This document shows positions 1 through 10,672 of a stretch of 64,000 nt of DNA, one piece after another. The translations under genes were made by a program, and so were the position numbers. A model generated the notes under the pieces. It searched no databases. It was given only the letters and a program-made list of their open reading frames with translations, and had not been told where the DNA came from. The number at the start of each line of letters is the position of its first letter. Position 1 is the stretch's first letter. Source of the DNA: Niallia alba (GTDB lineage Bacteria > Bacillota > Bacilli > Bacillales > Cytobacillaceae); contig NZ_JABBPK010000001.1 of NCBI RefSeq assembly GCF_012933555.1, forward strand, positions 3,450,001 through 3,514,000, read 5' to 3'.

Positions 1-180
1 CGCAGCCGGAATATCACTTCATTTTCCGTGGAGCTAAGCTTAAGCCTCCTCAGATTCGCCTCCGGGGTCTCAGGCTGTTTCGCTAATCCCCGTGGCGTCC
101 TCGTGTATTCCGGCTGCTCCGTTTTTCCAATTAATTCTTTTTTTCTATTGAAAAAACAACAATCCTTTTGAAAACAGCCC
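1..180. repeat. Palindromic interspersed repeat, family A, copy 1 (cut by window edge)
   Basis: The left arm GCAGCCGGAATA and the right arm TATTCCGGCTGC form a long imperfect inverted repeat around a GC-rich core, unlike the AT-rich surroundings. The right end GAAAACAGCC matches the outer end of the complete copy at 6397-6607. The left outer end lies outside the window. It sits just downstream of the secDF terminator. No protein is supported here. Confidence 0.8.
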
Positions 181-213
181 AAAAAAACTGCCTCCTCTAC
201 TAAAAGGAGACAG
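181..213 (-). terminator. Rho-independent terminator of secDF
   Basis: On the minus strand CTGTCTCCT pairs with AGGAGGCAG (one G-U pair) around a short loop, followed by seven T. It lies 20 bp after the secDF stop codon. Confidence 0.8.
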
Positions 214-233
214 GCTAAAACTAACTATTTATA

Positions 234-2486
234 TTATACTTGTGGTTCGTCAGAAATAGGACGTTTCTCTTTATAAGTAACTAAGACACCTTTTCTCTTT
301 AATTCTTTCTTCTTCCATACATACCAAAGCTGGGATGCAATGAAGATAGAGGAATACGCTCCACCAATTAAACCGATAAGTAACGCTAATGAGAAGTTTG
401 TAATTGCACTGCTACCAAATATTAATAGAGCAACAACACAAATTACAACTGTTACTACAGTATTTATTGAGCGTGCAAGAGTCTGTCTAATACTTGTATT
501 GATAATATCTTTAATCTCTTGTGGTGTTTTTATACGCTTTTTCTTCGCTAGATTTTCTCTAATACGATCAAAAGTAACAATCGTATCATTAATCGAATAA
601 CCTACTATCGTTAACACCGCTGCAATAAAGGTAATATCTACTTCTAATCGTGTGAGACTGAAAATTACTATAATAAAGAACGCATCATGAAGTAGCGCTA
701 ACACTGCAGCAAGTCCCATATATAATTCAAAACGAATCGCTACATAAATAATAATCCCAATAGAAGCGAATATTATCGCATAAAATGCATTTTTAGCTAA
801 TTCTTTACCAACAGTTGGTGATACACTGCTTACGCTCGGATCATGCCCATACGTATTTTTAAACTCTGATTTTATCGTATTAATTTTCTCTTGACTCAAA
901 TCCCCTTTAATACGAATAGCGGCAATCTCTTGCTTTTCACCTGAAATAATAATATCATCCGCTTTTACATCCAGCTTGTCCAATTGGTCTTCAATTTCAG
1001 CAGTTGTTAATGCCTTATCTGCCATGACTTCTATGCGTGATCCACTTGCAAAATCAATTCCAAGGTTAAGCTTGAATATAAACATAATTACAATCCCTGC
1101 AGCAATTAAAATACCAGAAATTGCAAAAAACACATTTTTATATTTCACAAAATCAAGCCGGTCAAATTTAGTTGGCAATGTCAACGTATCATAATTCTCG
1201 CTAATATGTTTTACATCTTTTCGATTGACTCCAAACCACGTAATTTTTTTATCAAACAATTTACTTTTAACTAGTAAACCAAGTAATAATCTAGAACCAT
1301 AAACGGCAGTTATAAAACTAACTAATATACTGACAATTAAGAGGGTGGCAAATCCTTTTACGGAACTTGTACCATAAACAAACAATACAATGGAAGCTAT
1401 GATTGTAGTTAAGTTTGCATCAAGAATGGTTCCGATAGAATTTTTATTACCCGCCTGAAATGCAGCGCGTAGCGACTTTCCTACTCTCAATTCATCCTTT
1501 ATTCTTTCATAAGTAATGATATTAGCATCCACAGCCATCCCAACACCAAGAATAAGTGCTGCAATTCCTGGAAGGGTTAATACACCATTCATTAAATCAA
1601 GAACGAGCAGATTTAAATAAACATAAATAGACAATGTAATGACAGCTACTAATCCAGGCAAGCGGTAATAGAGGAGCATAAATAAAAATACTAGTCCCAC
1701 ACCAATTATACCAGCATATACAGTATCCTTTAATGCTTGATCCCCGAACTGGGCACCAACACTAGTTGAATATTCTTCAGTCAATTTAACCGGTAATGCA
1801 CCAGCATTTAATAATTCTGCTAACCTTGTCGCCTCATCAACTGTAAAATTACCAGTTATAGAAACAGTATCGGAGTTAATTACTTCACTTACCATTGGAG
1901 CTGATAAGAATTTTGGTTCTTCCTTCGTAGCTTCTGCACTGTAGGAATCTCCTTCTTCAAAATCTAGCCAAATTACCAATGGACTTCCTAAAACAGATTG
2001 CGTTACTTCTTTAAACTTATTTGCATCTTTTAATTTTAAAGAAACACTAGGTTTCCCATACTGATCAAATTCTTGGCTAGCTCCACCTTGAACTAAATCA
2101 GAGCCATCAAGTAATTTCTTGTCTTGAATATCTCTAAATGTTAAGTTCGCTTCTGTTGAAAGCATTTCTCTTGCTTCATTTTGGTCGGTAATACCAGCAA
2201 GCTGAACTCTTATTCTGTCTTTTCCTTCAATTTGAATAACCGGTTCGCTTACTCCTAAAACGTTAATTCTTTTATCTAACGCTTGAGCAGTACTTTTTAA
2301 TGCCGATTCATCAATTGTTCCTTTTCCCTTTTCCAGTGGTTCTACTTTATAAAGAACTTCAAACCCACCTTGCAGGTCTAACCCTAGCTTAATGTCACCT
2401 AATATTTTATTTGTTGTACCTCCCATTAATCCTGCCGCCAAGACAATGATTAAGAAAAAGGCAACAATTCTACTGCGTTTAACCAT
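234..2486 (-). CDS. secDF: SecDF fused protein-export membrane protein
   Basis: Proton-driven accessory subunit of the Sec translocon that helps pull and release exported proteins on the outer face of the membrane. The 750-residue product is the natural SecD-SecF fusion seen in Bacillus. The SecD half starts with a membrane helix followed by the family motif KLGLDLQGG (residues 33-41), a large extracellular domain to about residue 240, then helices with AVDANIITYERIKDE. The SecF half starts near residue 435 and carries GYSINDTIVTFDRIREN. The ATG at 2486 follows an AGGAGG-like site. It is the first gene of the conserved secDF-comN-spoVB neighbourhood and has its own terminator. Housekeeping gene, no sign of damage. 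Confidence 0.97.
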   Translation of the reverse strand: MVKRSRIVAFFLIIVLAAGLMGGTTNKILGDIKLGLDLQGGFEVLYKVEPLEKGKGTIDESALKSTAQALDKRINVLGVSEPVIQIEGKDRIRVQLAGITDQNEAREMLSTEANLTFRDIQDKKLLDGSDLVQGGASQEFDQYGKPSVSLKLKDANKFKEVTQSVLGSPLVIWLDFEEGDSYSAEATKEEPKFLSAPMVSEVINSDTVSITGNFTVDEATRLAELLNAGALPVKLTEEYSTSVGAQFGDQALKDTVYAGIIGVGLVFLFMLLYYRLPGLVAVITLSIYVYLNLLVLDLMNGVLTLPGIAALILGVGMAVDANIITYERIKDELRVGKSLRAAFQAGNKNSIGTILDANLTTIIASIVLFVYGTSSVKGFATLLIVSILVSFITAVYGSRLLLGLLVKSKLFDKKITWFGVNRKDVKHISENYDTLTLPTKFDRLDFVKYKNVFFAISGILIAAGIVIMFIFKLNLGIDFASGSRIEVMADKALTTAEIEDQLDKLDVKADDIIISGEKQEIAAIRIKGDLSQEKINTIKSEFKNTYGHDPSVSSVSPTVGKELAKNAFYAIIFASIGIIIYVAIRFELYMGLAAVLALLHDAFFIIVIFSLTRLEVDITFIAAVLTIVGYSINDTIVTFDRIRENLAKKKRIKTPQEIKDIINTSIRQTLARSINTVVTVVICVVALLIFGSSAITNFSLALLIGLIGGAYSSIFIASQLWYVWKKKELKRKGVLVTYKEKRPISDEPQV

Positions 2487-2824
2487 TATGTATTAATCCT
2501 CCTCATGAAATACAAAGCAGAAACTTCCCCAAATAGGCTTACTGACCCTATTCATTAATAGTTTGTCCCAAAATTATGTCATCTTTAATATGAACCTTTT
2601 AATTAGGTGCTATTCTATTTTCGCCGCTCACTTCTTTCAAGTAACTTCTATTAGCAAGTTCTTCTCTTATTAGAATAAACTCATTATGGAACAGTTTATC
2701 TTCACTGTCAATTTGTATAGAAAAATATACTAGTAAAATTATTCATACTTGTCACATAAAATTAACGACTTTGATTAATCCCTCTCCAAATCATTAAAAA
2801 GACTTTCTAACTTAGCACAAAAAT
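2487..2824. other. Intergenic stretch without a recognised gene
   Basis: About 340 AT-rich bases between comN and secDF. It probably holds the secDF promoter, but I could not pick out a convincing -35/-10 pair, RNA structure or small ORF. Confidence 0.5.
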
Positions 2825-2870
2825 AATAGGAAGCTTTATAAATTGGAACCAATAATGAAAACTTCCTATT
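2825..2870 (-). terminator. Terminator overlapping the comN stop
   Basis: AATAGGAAG and CTTCCTATT form a 9-bp stem with a long AT-rich loop. On the minus strand it is followed by ATTTTTG. The stem overlaps the end of comN. Confidence 0.55.
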
Positions 2871-3165
2871 TCAATAATTCTTTTTTCTCTTCTTCTGATA
2901 GTACAGAAAAAAAGTCTGCTGTTTTATATGCCTCGATTGTGGCATAGTTCATATACTCTGCAACCTTTACATGGAGTATATCCTGTACTAATTCTGAAAT
3001 TCTTCTATCTTCAGATGGTTTTTTCCACTTTTTATTCGTTAAATATTCCCACAGTTCATCTTCTTTAATAGTGTCATAGCCAAGTAATTGAAATTCTTCT
3101 ATCTTGCTCGTTAATACAGGCTTTACTTGTGAACGATATTGGTCATAAATGTGTGTTGACGACAT
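2866..3165 (-). CDS. comN: Post-transcriptional regulator ComN
   Basis: Small cytoplasmic helical protein of 99 residues, matching the B. subtilis ComN (YrzD) family in size, composition and position between secDF and spoVB. In B. subtilis ComN raises comE operon expression after transcription and interacts with DivIVA. The sequence shows no catalytic motif; it is rich in Glu/Lys with a central RRISELVQDILH segment. The ATG at 3165 follows a weak site (GGAGTGAA). The function is taken from family and synteny rather than from a motif. Confidence 0.82.
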   Translation of the reverse strand: MSSTHIYDQYRSQVKPVLTSKIEEFQLLGYDTIKEDELWEYLTNKKWKKPSEDRRISELVQDILHVKVAEYMNYATIEAYKTADFFSVLSEEEKKELLK

Positions 3166-3305
3166 TAATATTCACTCCATTACAGTCATTTTATGCTTAC
3201 TTTAATCATGAGCAATCTCTTTTATGAAAGCAACATTTTTTTTGGAATAGACTCTAATAAAAATAGACTCTTCTCCAATCAACACGTCTACTTTTTAAAA
3301 ACCTT

Positions 3306-3337
3306 GTCATGCTTTGTCCACTCTGTTGCATATAGAT
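3306..3337 (+). promoter_or_regulatory. Candidate sigma-E promoter of spoVB
   Basis: GTCATGCT and CATATAGAT are spaced by 15 bases, resembling the sigma-E pattern (KMATATT, N13-15, CATACAHT). It ends about 43 bp before the spoVB ATG. SpoVB is a mother-cell protein, so sigma-E control would be expected. Both boxes deviate from consensus. Confidence 0.4.
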
Positions 3338-3380
3338 AATTGTATAGTATTATTCGCTATTTGAGAAGGCAGGGAATAGA

Positions 3381-4925
3381 ATGTCTAAGTTTTTAAAAGG
3401 TACAATGATTTTACTTATAGCTGGATTTATTACGAGAGTGTTAGGATTTATAAATCGAATCGTTATCGCACGTTTTATCGGAGATGATGGAGTTGGTCTC
3501 TATATGATGGTTTATCCTACCATGATCTTGGTTGTGACCATCACTCAACTTGGACTACCTGTTGCTATTTCTAAAAATGTAGCAGAGGCAGAAGCTGCCG
3601 GGAATTTCCGCAAAGTAAAAAGCATCTTAATTGTTTCTTTAAGTGTAACGTTAGGTTTAACTATCTTATTTACGCCTGCTTTATTTCTATTGGCTCCATA
3701 TCTTTCCCAAACACTTTTTACCGATGAACGAACACTTTTACCACTTCTTGCGATTACGCCGATTATCCCAATTATTGCTGTGTCATCTGTATTAAGAGGG
3801 TATTTCCAAGGAAGACAAAATATGAAGCCTGCTGCCATCTCTCAAGTGATTGAACAAGTCATTCGGATTGCTTTAATTGCAACGTTTACAAAAGCATTTT
3901 TACCACTTGGAGTCGAATATGCTGCGGCAGGAGCGATGCTAGCATCGGTTCTTGGAGAACTAGCTTCTTTATTGTATTTACTTGCATCGTTCAAATGGAA
4001 AAAAAAATTTCATTTGCGGAAAAAGTTCTTCCAATATGTACATAATGGAAAAAATACTTTCCAAGAGTTAATGACGATTGCGTTACCGACCACTGGAAGC
4101 CGTATGATTGGAAGCATTGCATGGTTTATTGAACCAATTGTTGTCGCACACAGTTTATCGATAGCAGGTCTCTCTGCCATAAATGCGACAAAACAATATG
4201 GGGTGTTAACAGGGTTTGCTCTCCCACTCTTAATGTTGCCCTCTTTCTTCACTCAATCGTTATCAACATCTCTTGTTCCTGCCATTAGTGAAGCAAAGGC
4301 AAATAATCAATATAAGCTGATTGAACACTTATTACAGCAGGCGCTCAAATTTACCTTTATGACAGGTGGTCTTGCCATCGTTGTGCTTTATGTATTAGCA
4401 GAGCCTTTAATGAGCATTATGTATGGGAGTACAAGAGGAACCTCTTTCATTCAAATAATGGCTCCATTCTTTATTCTTAATTATTATCAAGGCCCACTCC
4501 AAGCCGCTTTACAGGCCCTAAATTTCGCAAGAGCCGCAATGATTAATAGTTTTATTGGGGCGGCAGTTAAAACAGCGCTAATCTTTATTCTAGCAAGTCG
4601 GCCAGAGTTTGGGATATATGGAGTAGCGATTGCTTTGATTGTTGGGTTTGTCCTTGTTACTCTGCTCCATTTCGCCACAATATTAAAGACAATAAGTTTC
4701 TCTATTATTGTCAAAGATTATGTAAAAATGCTCCTTACTATTTCGTTAACAGCAGTACTTGGTACATTCTTAGTTAAAACCATTATATTTCCATCCATTC
4801 TGTTGCAATTGATTACTATTACAAGCATCATCTGTATCTTTTATGTATTATTACTTTTCCTTCTTCGTTTAATGAACAAAAAGGACTTAGCAAAAATCCC
4901 ATGGATTGGCCGTTTTTTCTCTTAA
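3381..4925 (+). CDS. spoVB: Stage V sporulation protein B, MOP-superfamily flippase
   Basis: Polytopic membrane protein of the MOP/MATE-like polysaccharide exporter superfamily, needed for spore cortex peptidoglycan synthesis, probably as a lipid II-type flippase in the outer forespore membrane. The 514-residue product has about 14 hydrophobic helices. Its N-terminus (KFLKGTMILLIAGFITRVLG) is typical of the family, with conserved GDDGVGLY and ARFIG segments. The ATG at 3381 follows AAGGCAGGG. It stands alone on the plus strand between comN and yrbG, as in B. subtilis, with its own terminator. Confidence 0.95.
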   Translation: MSKFLKGTMILLIAGFITRVLGFINRIVIARFIGDDGVGLYMMVYPTMILVVTITQLGLPVAISKNVAEAEAAGNFRKVKSILIVSLSVTLGLTILFTPALFLLAPYLSQTLFTDERTLLPLLAITPIIPIIAVSSVLRGYFQGRQNMKPAAISQVIEQVIRIALIATFTKAFLPLGVEYAAAGAMLASVLGELASLLYLLASFKWKKKFHLRKKFFQYVHNGKNTFQELMTIALPTTGSRMIGSIAWFIEPIVVAHSLSIAGLSAINATKQYGVLTGFALPLLMLPSFFTQSLSTSLVPAISEAKANNQYKLIEHLLQQALKFTFMTGGLAIVVLYVLAEPLMSIMYGSTRGTSFIQIMAPFFILNYYQGPLQAALQALNFARAAMINSFIGAAVKTALIFILASRPEFGIYGVAIALIVGFVLVTLLHFATILKTISFSIIVKDYVKMLLTISLTAVLGTFLVKTIIFPSILLQLITITSIICIFYVLLLFLLRLMNKKDLAKIPWIGRFFS

Positions 4926-4950
4926 ATTTTTTTGATGATTTATTCCATCA

Positions 4951-4990
4951 GCAACCAGTGAGAATATACCTTCCACTGGTTGCCTTTTTA
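4951..4990 (+). terminator. spoVB terminator
   Basis: GCAACCAGTG and CACTGGTTGC form a perfect 10-bp stem with a 13-base loop, followed by CTTTTTAT. Confidence 0.9.
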
Positions 4991-5012
4991 TCCAAAATAG
5001 ATATATTTGCTG

Positions 5013-5654
5013 CTATTTATCAATCAAATCAACATAAAATTCCCCATCTTGATAACTGCAAAAAGAGATATTTTTAATATGGAGAAAGCCTTTTTCTTTT
5101 AATTGCTGCCTTAGCCAAAGATTTGTTTTCCCCATTTTATCTAAATTACTTTCTTGAATAATTCCATCCATAATTAATGGAATTGTAATGGATGATTTAT
5201 TGTTCTCTTTTTCAAATACAGATAATTTTCCTGATGTTTCTAATATAGCAAATTCTACATCTGCTATATTACGGATATCCTTTTCTCTGAGCTGCACTAA
5301 TAAGTCATCATAATTATATCGCTGGCTCCTCATCGCTGCTTCGTTAATTTCGCCATTTTTGATAATTAGGGTCGGTTCTCCCTCAATAAAATCACGCATT
5401 TTTTTACTTTTCAGGGATAAGAAAGCGAGAAGTACTTGAATAGAAAGAAGTATAAACATGGGAAACAGTGTTGGTAATAACGGGTCATGGTAATCCTCTA
5501 TTGCAACCACAGCAATTTCTGCGATCATGATGAATACGACTAAGTCTAATATACTCAATTCCCCTATTTCTCTTTTTCCCATCAAACGAAAAATAAGAAC
5601 GATTAGAGCATATATTAAAATCGTTCTAAACAAAATGATCAAATATTGGTCCAC
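5013..5654 (-). CDS. yrbG: DUF421 membrane protein YrbG
   Basis: Member of the DUF421/YetF family of Bacillus membrane proteins. Three hydrophobic helices lie at residues 1-90, followed by a soluble domain with the family pattern GEPTLIIKNGEI and NYDDLLVQLREK. The cellular role of the family is not well settled; relatives affect spore germination or cell surface properties. I place the start at the GTG at 5654, six bases after GGAGGAG, giving 213 residues. A TTG at 5672 in the same frame lies upstream of that ribosome site and is less likely. Position between spoVB and yrzE matches B. subtilis yrbG. Confidence 0.85.
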   Translation of the reverse strand: MDQYLIILFRTILIYALIVLIFRLMGKREIGELSILDLVVFIMIAEIAVVAIEDYHDPLLPTLFPMFILLSIQVLLAFLSLKSKKMRDFIEGEPTLIIKNGEINEAAMRSQRYNYDDLLVQLREKDIRNIADVEFAILETSGKLSVFEKENNKSSITIPLIMDGIIQESNLDKMGKTNLWLRQQLKEKGFLHIKNISFCSYQDGEFYVDLIDK

Positions 5655-5910
5655 ATTATCTCCTCCGATCAAACATGTTCCTTTTTAATCTGCTCCATAA
5701 GAAAAAAATAATACGGAAAATAAATGATATTGGTTTGCTAATCTCAGACGTTTAGAATGAACAAAATCGACCTCAACCTATTGCTGTCTTCGCCTTCAGA
5801 ATAAAAATGAGATATTAAGTATTTTTTCATTCTATTTTCTCTCATGCTGAATATGCTTGTACTAGAGAGCTTTTGAAAATTTTAGATGCAATGGAAAGGA
5901 GAGGTTTACA

Positions 5911-6291
5911 ATCGAAGAGAGTAAACATGTTGGCAGTGCTGTTTTATACGGTCTAATTGCCATTTTCATTATGTTAATAACTAGCAGTTTGTTCTTTTCC
6001 CTATTATTAAGATTTACGTCAGTTCAAGAATCGTCTCTGCAATATATTATTACAGCCGTATCCTTTATCACTTTATTTGCAGGTGGTTTTATTTCTGGGG
6101 GAAAAGGGAAAGAAAAAGGTTGGTTTTTAGGCGGGGTTACTGGGATAATCTACTCCATTATCATTTTTTTGTTTTCCTTTTTGGGATCTGACCAACTATT
6201 TTCGATGGAGCAAACAATTTATCATGTTTGTTATACCCTTATTTGTATGATGGGTGGAATATTAGGAGTAAATCTTGCAAAAAATAATTAG
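5911..6291 (+). CDS. yrzE: YrzE-like small membrane protein (TIGR04086 type), probable ATC start
   Basis: Four-helix membrane protein of unknown function, placed between yrbG and yajC as in B. subtilis. Read only from the first ATG (5971) it would have 106 residues and lose most of its first helix. The frame stays open upstream to a strong ribosome site GGAGAGG (5898-5904), six bases before ATC GAA GAG at 5911. From there the protein has 126 residues and begins EESKHVGSAVLYGLIAIFI, which restores a full first helix and the alignment expected of the family. No ATG, GTG or TTG in frame sits at a usable distance. The ATC start is therefore an inference. Confidence 0.75.
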   Translation: MEESKHVGSAVLYGLIAIFIMLITSSLFFSLLLRFTSVQESSLQYIITAVSFITLFAGGFISGGKGKEKGWFLGGVTGIIYSIIIFLFSFLGSDQLFSMEQTIYHVCYTLICMMGGILGVNLAKNN

Positions 6292-6310
6292 CTAAAAACT
6301 GAATGATAAA

Positions 6311-6360
6311 GCAAACTTCTACAGTGGGGTTTTTCCCTCATTCCCCACTGATGGTTAGTT
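6311..6360. repeat. Short hairpin repeat, family C, copy 1
   Basis: CAGTGGGG and CCCCACTG form a stem with a T-rich loop, preceded by AAACTTC and followed by ATGGTTAGTT. Related hairpins occur at 18530, 20548, 22738, 28790, 62925 and, degenerate, 11305. This one lies after yrzE and may also end its transcript. Confidence 0.75.
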
Positions 6361-6396
6361 ACATGATCTTAAAACTGTTAAGAGTTAGATAAATAA

Positions 6397-6607
6397 AGGC
6401 TGTTTTCGTAAAGTTTGTTGCGATTACCCGCAGCCGGAATACACTTCGCTTTCCGTGGGGCTCGCGCTGAGCCTCCTCAGCTTTCGCCTCCGGGGTCTCA
6501 GGCTGTCTCGCTAATCCCCGTGGCGTCTTCGTGTATTCCGGCTGCTCCATTTTTCCAACTAATTCTTTTTTCCTATTGAAAAACAACAATCCTTTAGAAA
6601 ACAGCCT
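6397..6607. repeat. Palindromic interspersed repeat, family A, copy 2 (complete)
   Basis: A 211-bp element bounded by the inverted ends AGGCTGTTTTC and GAAAACAGCCT. Inside lies a second, longer dyad: GCAGCCGGAATACAC versus GTGTATTCCGGCTGC. The direct repeat AAATAA flanks both ends, suggesting insertion with a short target duplication. The GC-rich core contrasts with the flanks. The 76-codon open frame inside it is not credible as a gene. Confidence 0.8.
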
Positions 6608-6609
6608 AA

Positions 6610-6652
6610 ATAAAAAAGTGCAACCTTAGGCTATTAAGACTGCACTTTTTAT
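6610..6652 (-). terminator. yajC (tgt operon) terminator
   Basis: On the minus strand AAAAAGTGCA and TGCACTTTTTT form a stem ending in a T-run, directly after the yajC stop. Confidence 0.85.
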
Positions 6653-6657
6653 CTTTA

Positions 6658-6957
6658 TTATTCTGTTTTTTCTAATGTTGTACTAGCTACTGGAGCAGAA
6701 GACTCTACTACTTCACGAATTGCATTACGATCAAATGTTAGACGTGAGCCGTCTTTTGATTTTAATACAATCGTTCCTTCGTCAATTGCATCGATTGTGG
6801 CATGCATACCGCCAATCGTGACAATCTTGTCCCCTTTTTTCAGACTACTCTGCATATCACGCACAGCTCTTTGACGTTTTTGCTGTGGACGGATTAGCAA
6901 GAAATAGAATAATACAAACATTAAAATAAACGGTAGTAAACTTGCAAGTTGTCCCAT
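6658..6957 (-). CDS. yajC: Preprotein translocase accessory subunit YajC
   Basis: Small single-pass membrane protein that associates with SecDF in the Sec export system. The 99-residue product has one N-terminal helix (residues 1-20) followed by the family hallmark FLLIRPQQKRQRAVRDM, the segment LKKGDKIVTIGGMHATI and a small beta domain. Start ATG 6957 follows AAAGGAGGGG. It lies 29 bp after tgt, the usual tgt-yajC arrangement, and shares that operon's terminator. Confidence 0.95.
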   Translation of the reverse strand: MGQLASLLPFILMFVLFYFLLIRPQQKRQRAVRDMQSSLKKGDKIVTIGGMHATIDAIDEGTIVLKSKDGSRLTFDRNAIREVVESSAPVASTTLEKTE

Positions 6958-6986
6958 CTATATTTCCCCTCCTTTCAAATTCTCTA

Positions 6987-8165
<1,179 letters not shown>

Positions 8166-8289
8166 TCATAATTTACTTACTGTTTTGATCAAGATAAAAC
8201 CATTTAACCAAAAGCATTAGAATCAACTATATATTCTAATGAATATCACCACGAAACTCAAGCAATTCATGAACCTTATCATTTTTTAC

Positions 8290-9318
8290 TTATTGGATAA
8301 ACATCGCATCTCCAAAGCTAAAGAAGCGATATCTTTCTTTCACTGCTGTCTCGTAAGCATGAAGAACATTTTCTCTTCCCGCTAGGGCGCTTACTAACAT
8401 AATTAATGTTGATTTCGGTAAATGGAAATTCGTAATCATCCCATCAATCCCTTTAAATTCATAGCCAGGATAAATAAAAATACTCGTCCATCCGCTACTT
8501 TCTACAAATTCTCCATTATTTGCTGTTGCAATTGTTTCAAGTGTTCTCGTAGAAGTTGTGCCTACAGAAAGAATTCGACCGCCTTGTGCTCTCACTTTAT
8601 TTAATAACGCAGCCGTTTCTTGATTTAGCTGATAAAACTCAGCATGCATTTCATGTTTATCTACGTCCTCGACATTAACTGGTCGGAAGGTGCCCAGACC
8701 AACATGCAAAGTAATAAATAAAATATGCACTCCTTTTTCTTTCAGGGCATCTAACAATTCAGTAGTAAAATGTAGACCAGCTGTTGGTGCTGCTGCAGAA
8801 CCTCGTTCTTTTGCATAAACAGTTTGATAACGATCTTGATCATCAAGCTTTTCCTTAATATAAGGTGGCAATGGCATCTCGCCAAGTTGATCCAAGATTT
8901 CATAAAAAATGCCTTCGTACTGAAAATCAAGAATACGACCACCGTGCTCTAATTCTTTCACACAAACTGCTTTTAACTTTCCTTCTCCAAAGGTAATAAT
9001 GGTTCCTTCTTTGACTCTTTTCGCAGGCTTGACAAGCGTTTCCCATTTATCATTCTCTTGCTGTTTCAGCAAAAGAACCTCAATATGTGCTCCTGTATCC
9101 TCTTTTTCTCCATGCAATCTTGCTGGCAATACCCTAGTATCATTCAGTACTAGACAATCACCAGGATTAATATACTCATATATATCTTTAAATTTGCGAT
9201 GCTGTAATTCACCAGTCACTTTATTTACTATCATTAATCGACTACTTGTGCGATCCTCTAAAGGAGTCTGTGCAATTAATTCTTCTGGTAAATGAAAATC
9301 AAATAAATCTACTTTCAT
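8290..9318 (-). CDS. queA: S-adenosylmethionine:tRNA ribosyltransferase-isomerase
   Basis: Transfers and isomerises the ribosyl group of SAM onto preQ1-tRNA to give epoxyqueuosine, the step after Tgt. I start at the ATG at 9318 ([20 protein letters not shown]), which fits the family's N-terminus and sits after AGGTGG. An ATG at 9342 in frame lies upstream of that site. The product has 342 residues, the normal length, with conserved [23 protein letters not shown] and [11 protein letters not shown] motifs. Adjacent to tgt. Confidence 0.96.
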   Translation of the reverse strand: MKVDLFDFHLPEELIAQTPLEDRTSSRLMIVNKVTGELQHRKFKDIYEYINPGDCLVLNDTRVLPARLHGEKEDTGAHIEVLLLKQQENDKWETLVKPAKRVKEGTIITFGEGKLKAVCVKELEHGGRILDFQYEGIFYEILDQLGEMPLPPYIKEKLDDQDRYQTVYAKERGSAAAPTAGLHFTTELLDALKEKGVHILFITLHVGLGTFRPVNVEDVDKHEMHAEFYQLNQETAALLNKVRAQGGRILSVGTTSTRTLETIATANNGEFVESSGWTSIFIYPGYEFKGIDGMITNFHLPKSTLIMLVSALAGRENVLHAYETAVKERYRFFSFGDAMFIQ

Positions 9319-9354
9319 GTCTGTCCACCTATTCTCTTTCATGCAATCATAATG

Positions 9355-9561
9355 TTAGCGAAATTTCCCTATTAAATAAAATACCAACGATAAAACGATA
9401 CTAATTACAATACAAGTTGTAATAGGAAAATAAAAAGTCGAATGTTCTTTTTTTATCATAATGTCACCTGGAAGTTTGCCAATTGGAACAAATTGCATGA
9501 TTAGTCCGATTAAAAATACAATTCCTCCGATGATCATGATATATTTAGAAATTTCATTCAT
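9355..9561 (-). CDS. DUF2905 small membrane protein (YrzS type)
   Basis: 68-residue protein with two hydrophobic helices separated by the family motif GKLPGDIMIKKEHSTFYFP, the hallmark of DUF2905. Function unknown. It lies between ruvB and queA in the same orientation, as in many Bacillus genomes. Preceded by AAGGACGAGAAGG. Confidence 0.85.
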   Translation of the reverse strand: MNEISKYIMIIGGIVFLIGLIMQFVPIGKLPGDIMIKKEHSTFYFPITTCIVISIVLSLVFYLIGKFR

Positions 9562-9613
9562 CCTTCTCGTCCTTTATTTTATTTATTCTTTTATTTCTTC
9601 ATATTTTATTAAA

Positions 9614-10609
9614 TTAATCAGGCTTTATATGTAAATGCTCATAAACAAGGTGGGTAACAATTCTCCCTCTAGGAGTTCGTTGCAAGAAACCAATCTGAAG
9701 CAAATATGGTTCATACACATCTTCAATCGTATGTGATTCTTCTCCAATTGTTGCAGCAATTGTTTCTAGTCCGACTGGACCACCTTTAAATTTATGAATC
9801 ATCCCTAGTAATAATTTATGGTCAATATGATCCAACCCTAAACGGTCTACTTGCAGAAGTTCTAGGGAATCATCCGCCAACTCTTTGGTAATCACTCCAT
9901 CCCCCTTTACTTGTGCAAAATCTCGCACTCTTCGTAAAAGACGATTAGCAATTCGAGGTGTCCCCCTTGATCTTCTAGCAATTTCCCATGCAGCAAGATC
10001 CTCTATCCCAATTTGAAGAACTTCTGCTGTTCGTGAAACAATGTCCTTTAATTGTTCTATCTCATAATATTCTAATCTTGATAAAACGCCAAACCGATCT
10101 CTTAGTGGTGCAGAAACTGAGCCGGCCCTAGTTGTTGCTCCAACAAGAGTGAATGGAGGCAAATCTAGCCGAACCGAACGAGCACTTGGCCCTTTACCAA
10201 TTACAATATCTAAGCAATAATCTTCCATTGCTGGATATAAAACCTCTTCTATTGCTCGTGGCAATCGATGAATTTCATCAATAAACAACACATCTCCTGG
10301 CTCTAAAGCAGTTAGAATTGCAGCTAAATCGCCTGGCCTTTCGATTGCTGGTCCGGCAGTTGTTCGAATGTTAACTCCCATTTCATTCGCAATAATTGTT
10401 GCAAGTGTTGTTTTACCCAAACCAGGCGGGCCATATAATAATACATGATCAAGGGCTTCTTCTCTATATTTAGCCGCTTCAATAAATACTTTTAAATTTT
10501 CTTTTACTTTGTCTTGACCAATATACTCTTGTAATTGAATTGGCCGTAGACTTTTTTCAAATGATAAGTCTTGAGTATCTGCTTCACCTGAAATAATTCG
10601 ATCATCCAT
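9614..10609 (-). CDS. ruvB: Holliday junction branch migration ATPase RuvB
   Basis: Hexameric AAA+ motor that, with RuvA, drives branch migration of Holliday junctions. Walker [10 protein letters not shown] and Walker B DEIHRL are present, with [18 protein letters not shown] (sensor 1 and arginine-finger region) and a C-terminal winged helix. I start at the ATG at 10609 ([10 protein letters not shown]), preceded by GGAGTG, giving 331 residues. The upstream ATG at 10639 has no good site. Downstream of ruvA. Confidence 0.97.
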   Translation of the reverse strand: MDDRIISGEADTQDLSFEKSLRPIQLQEYIGQDKVKENLKVFIEAAKYREEALDHVLLYGPPGLGKTTLATIIANEMGVNIRTTAGPAIERPGDLAAILTALEPGDVLFIDEIHRLPRAIEEVLYPAMEDYCLDIVIGKGPSARSVRLDLPPFTLVGATTRAGSVSAPLRDRFGVLSRLEYYEIEQLKDIVSRTAEVLQIGIEDLAAWEIARRSRGTPRIANRLLRRVRDFAQVKGDGVITKELADDSLELLQVDRLGLDHIDHKLLLGMIHKFKGGPVGLETIAATIGEESHTIEDVYEPYLLQIGFLQRTPRGRIVTHLVYEHLHIKPD

Positions 10610-10672
10610 AGCATTCACTCCTTTCCTAAAGATAGTCATCGATTTTCAACAATCTATTAAGTTTAAACTAAC

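Noticed and set aside
6359-6589. 76-codon minus-strand open frame
   Set aside because: It lies wholly inside the palindromic family A repeat and translates repeat sequence; no family, no ribosome site.
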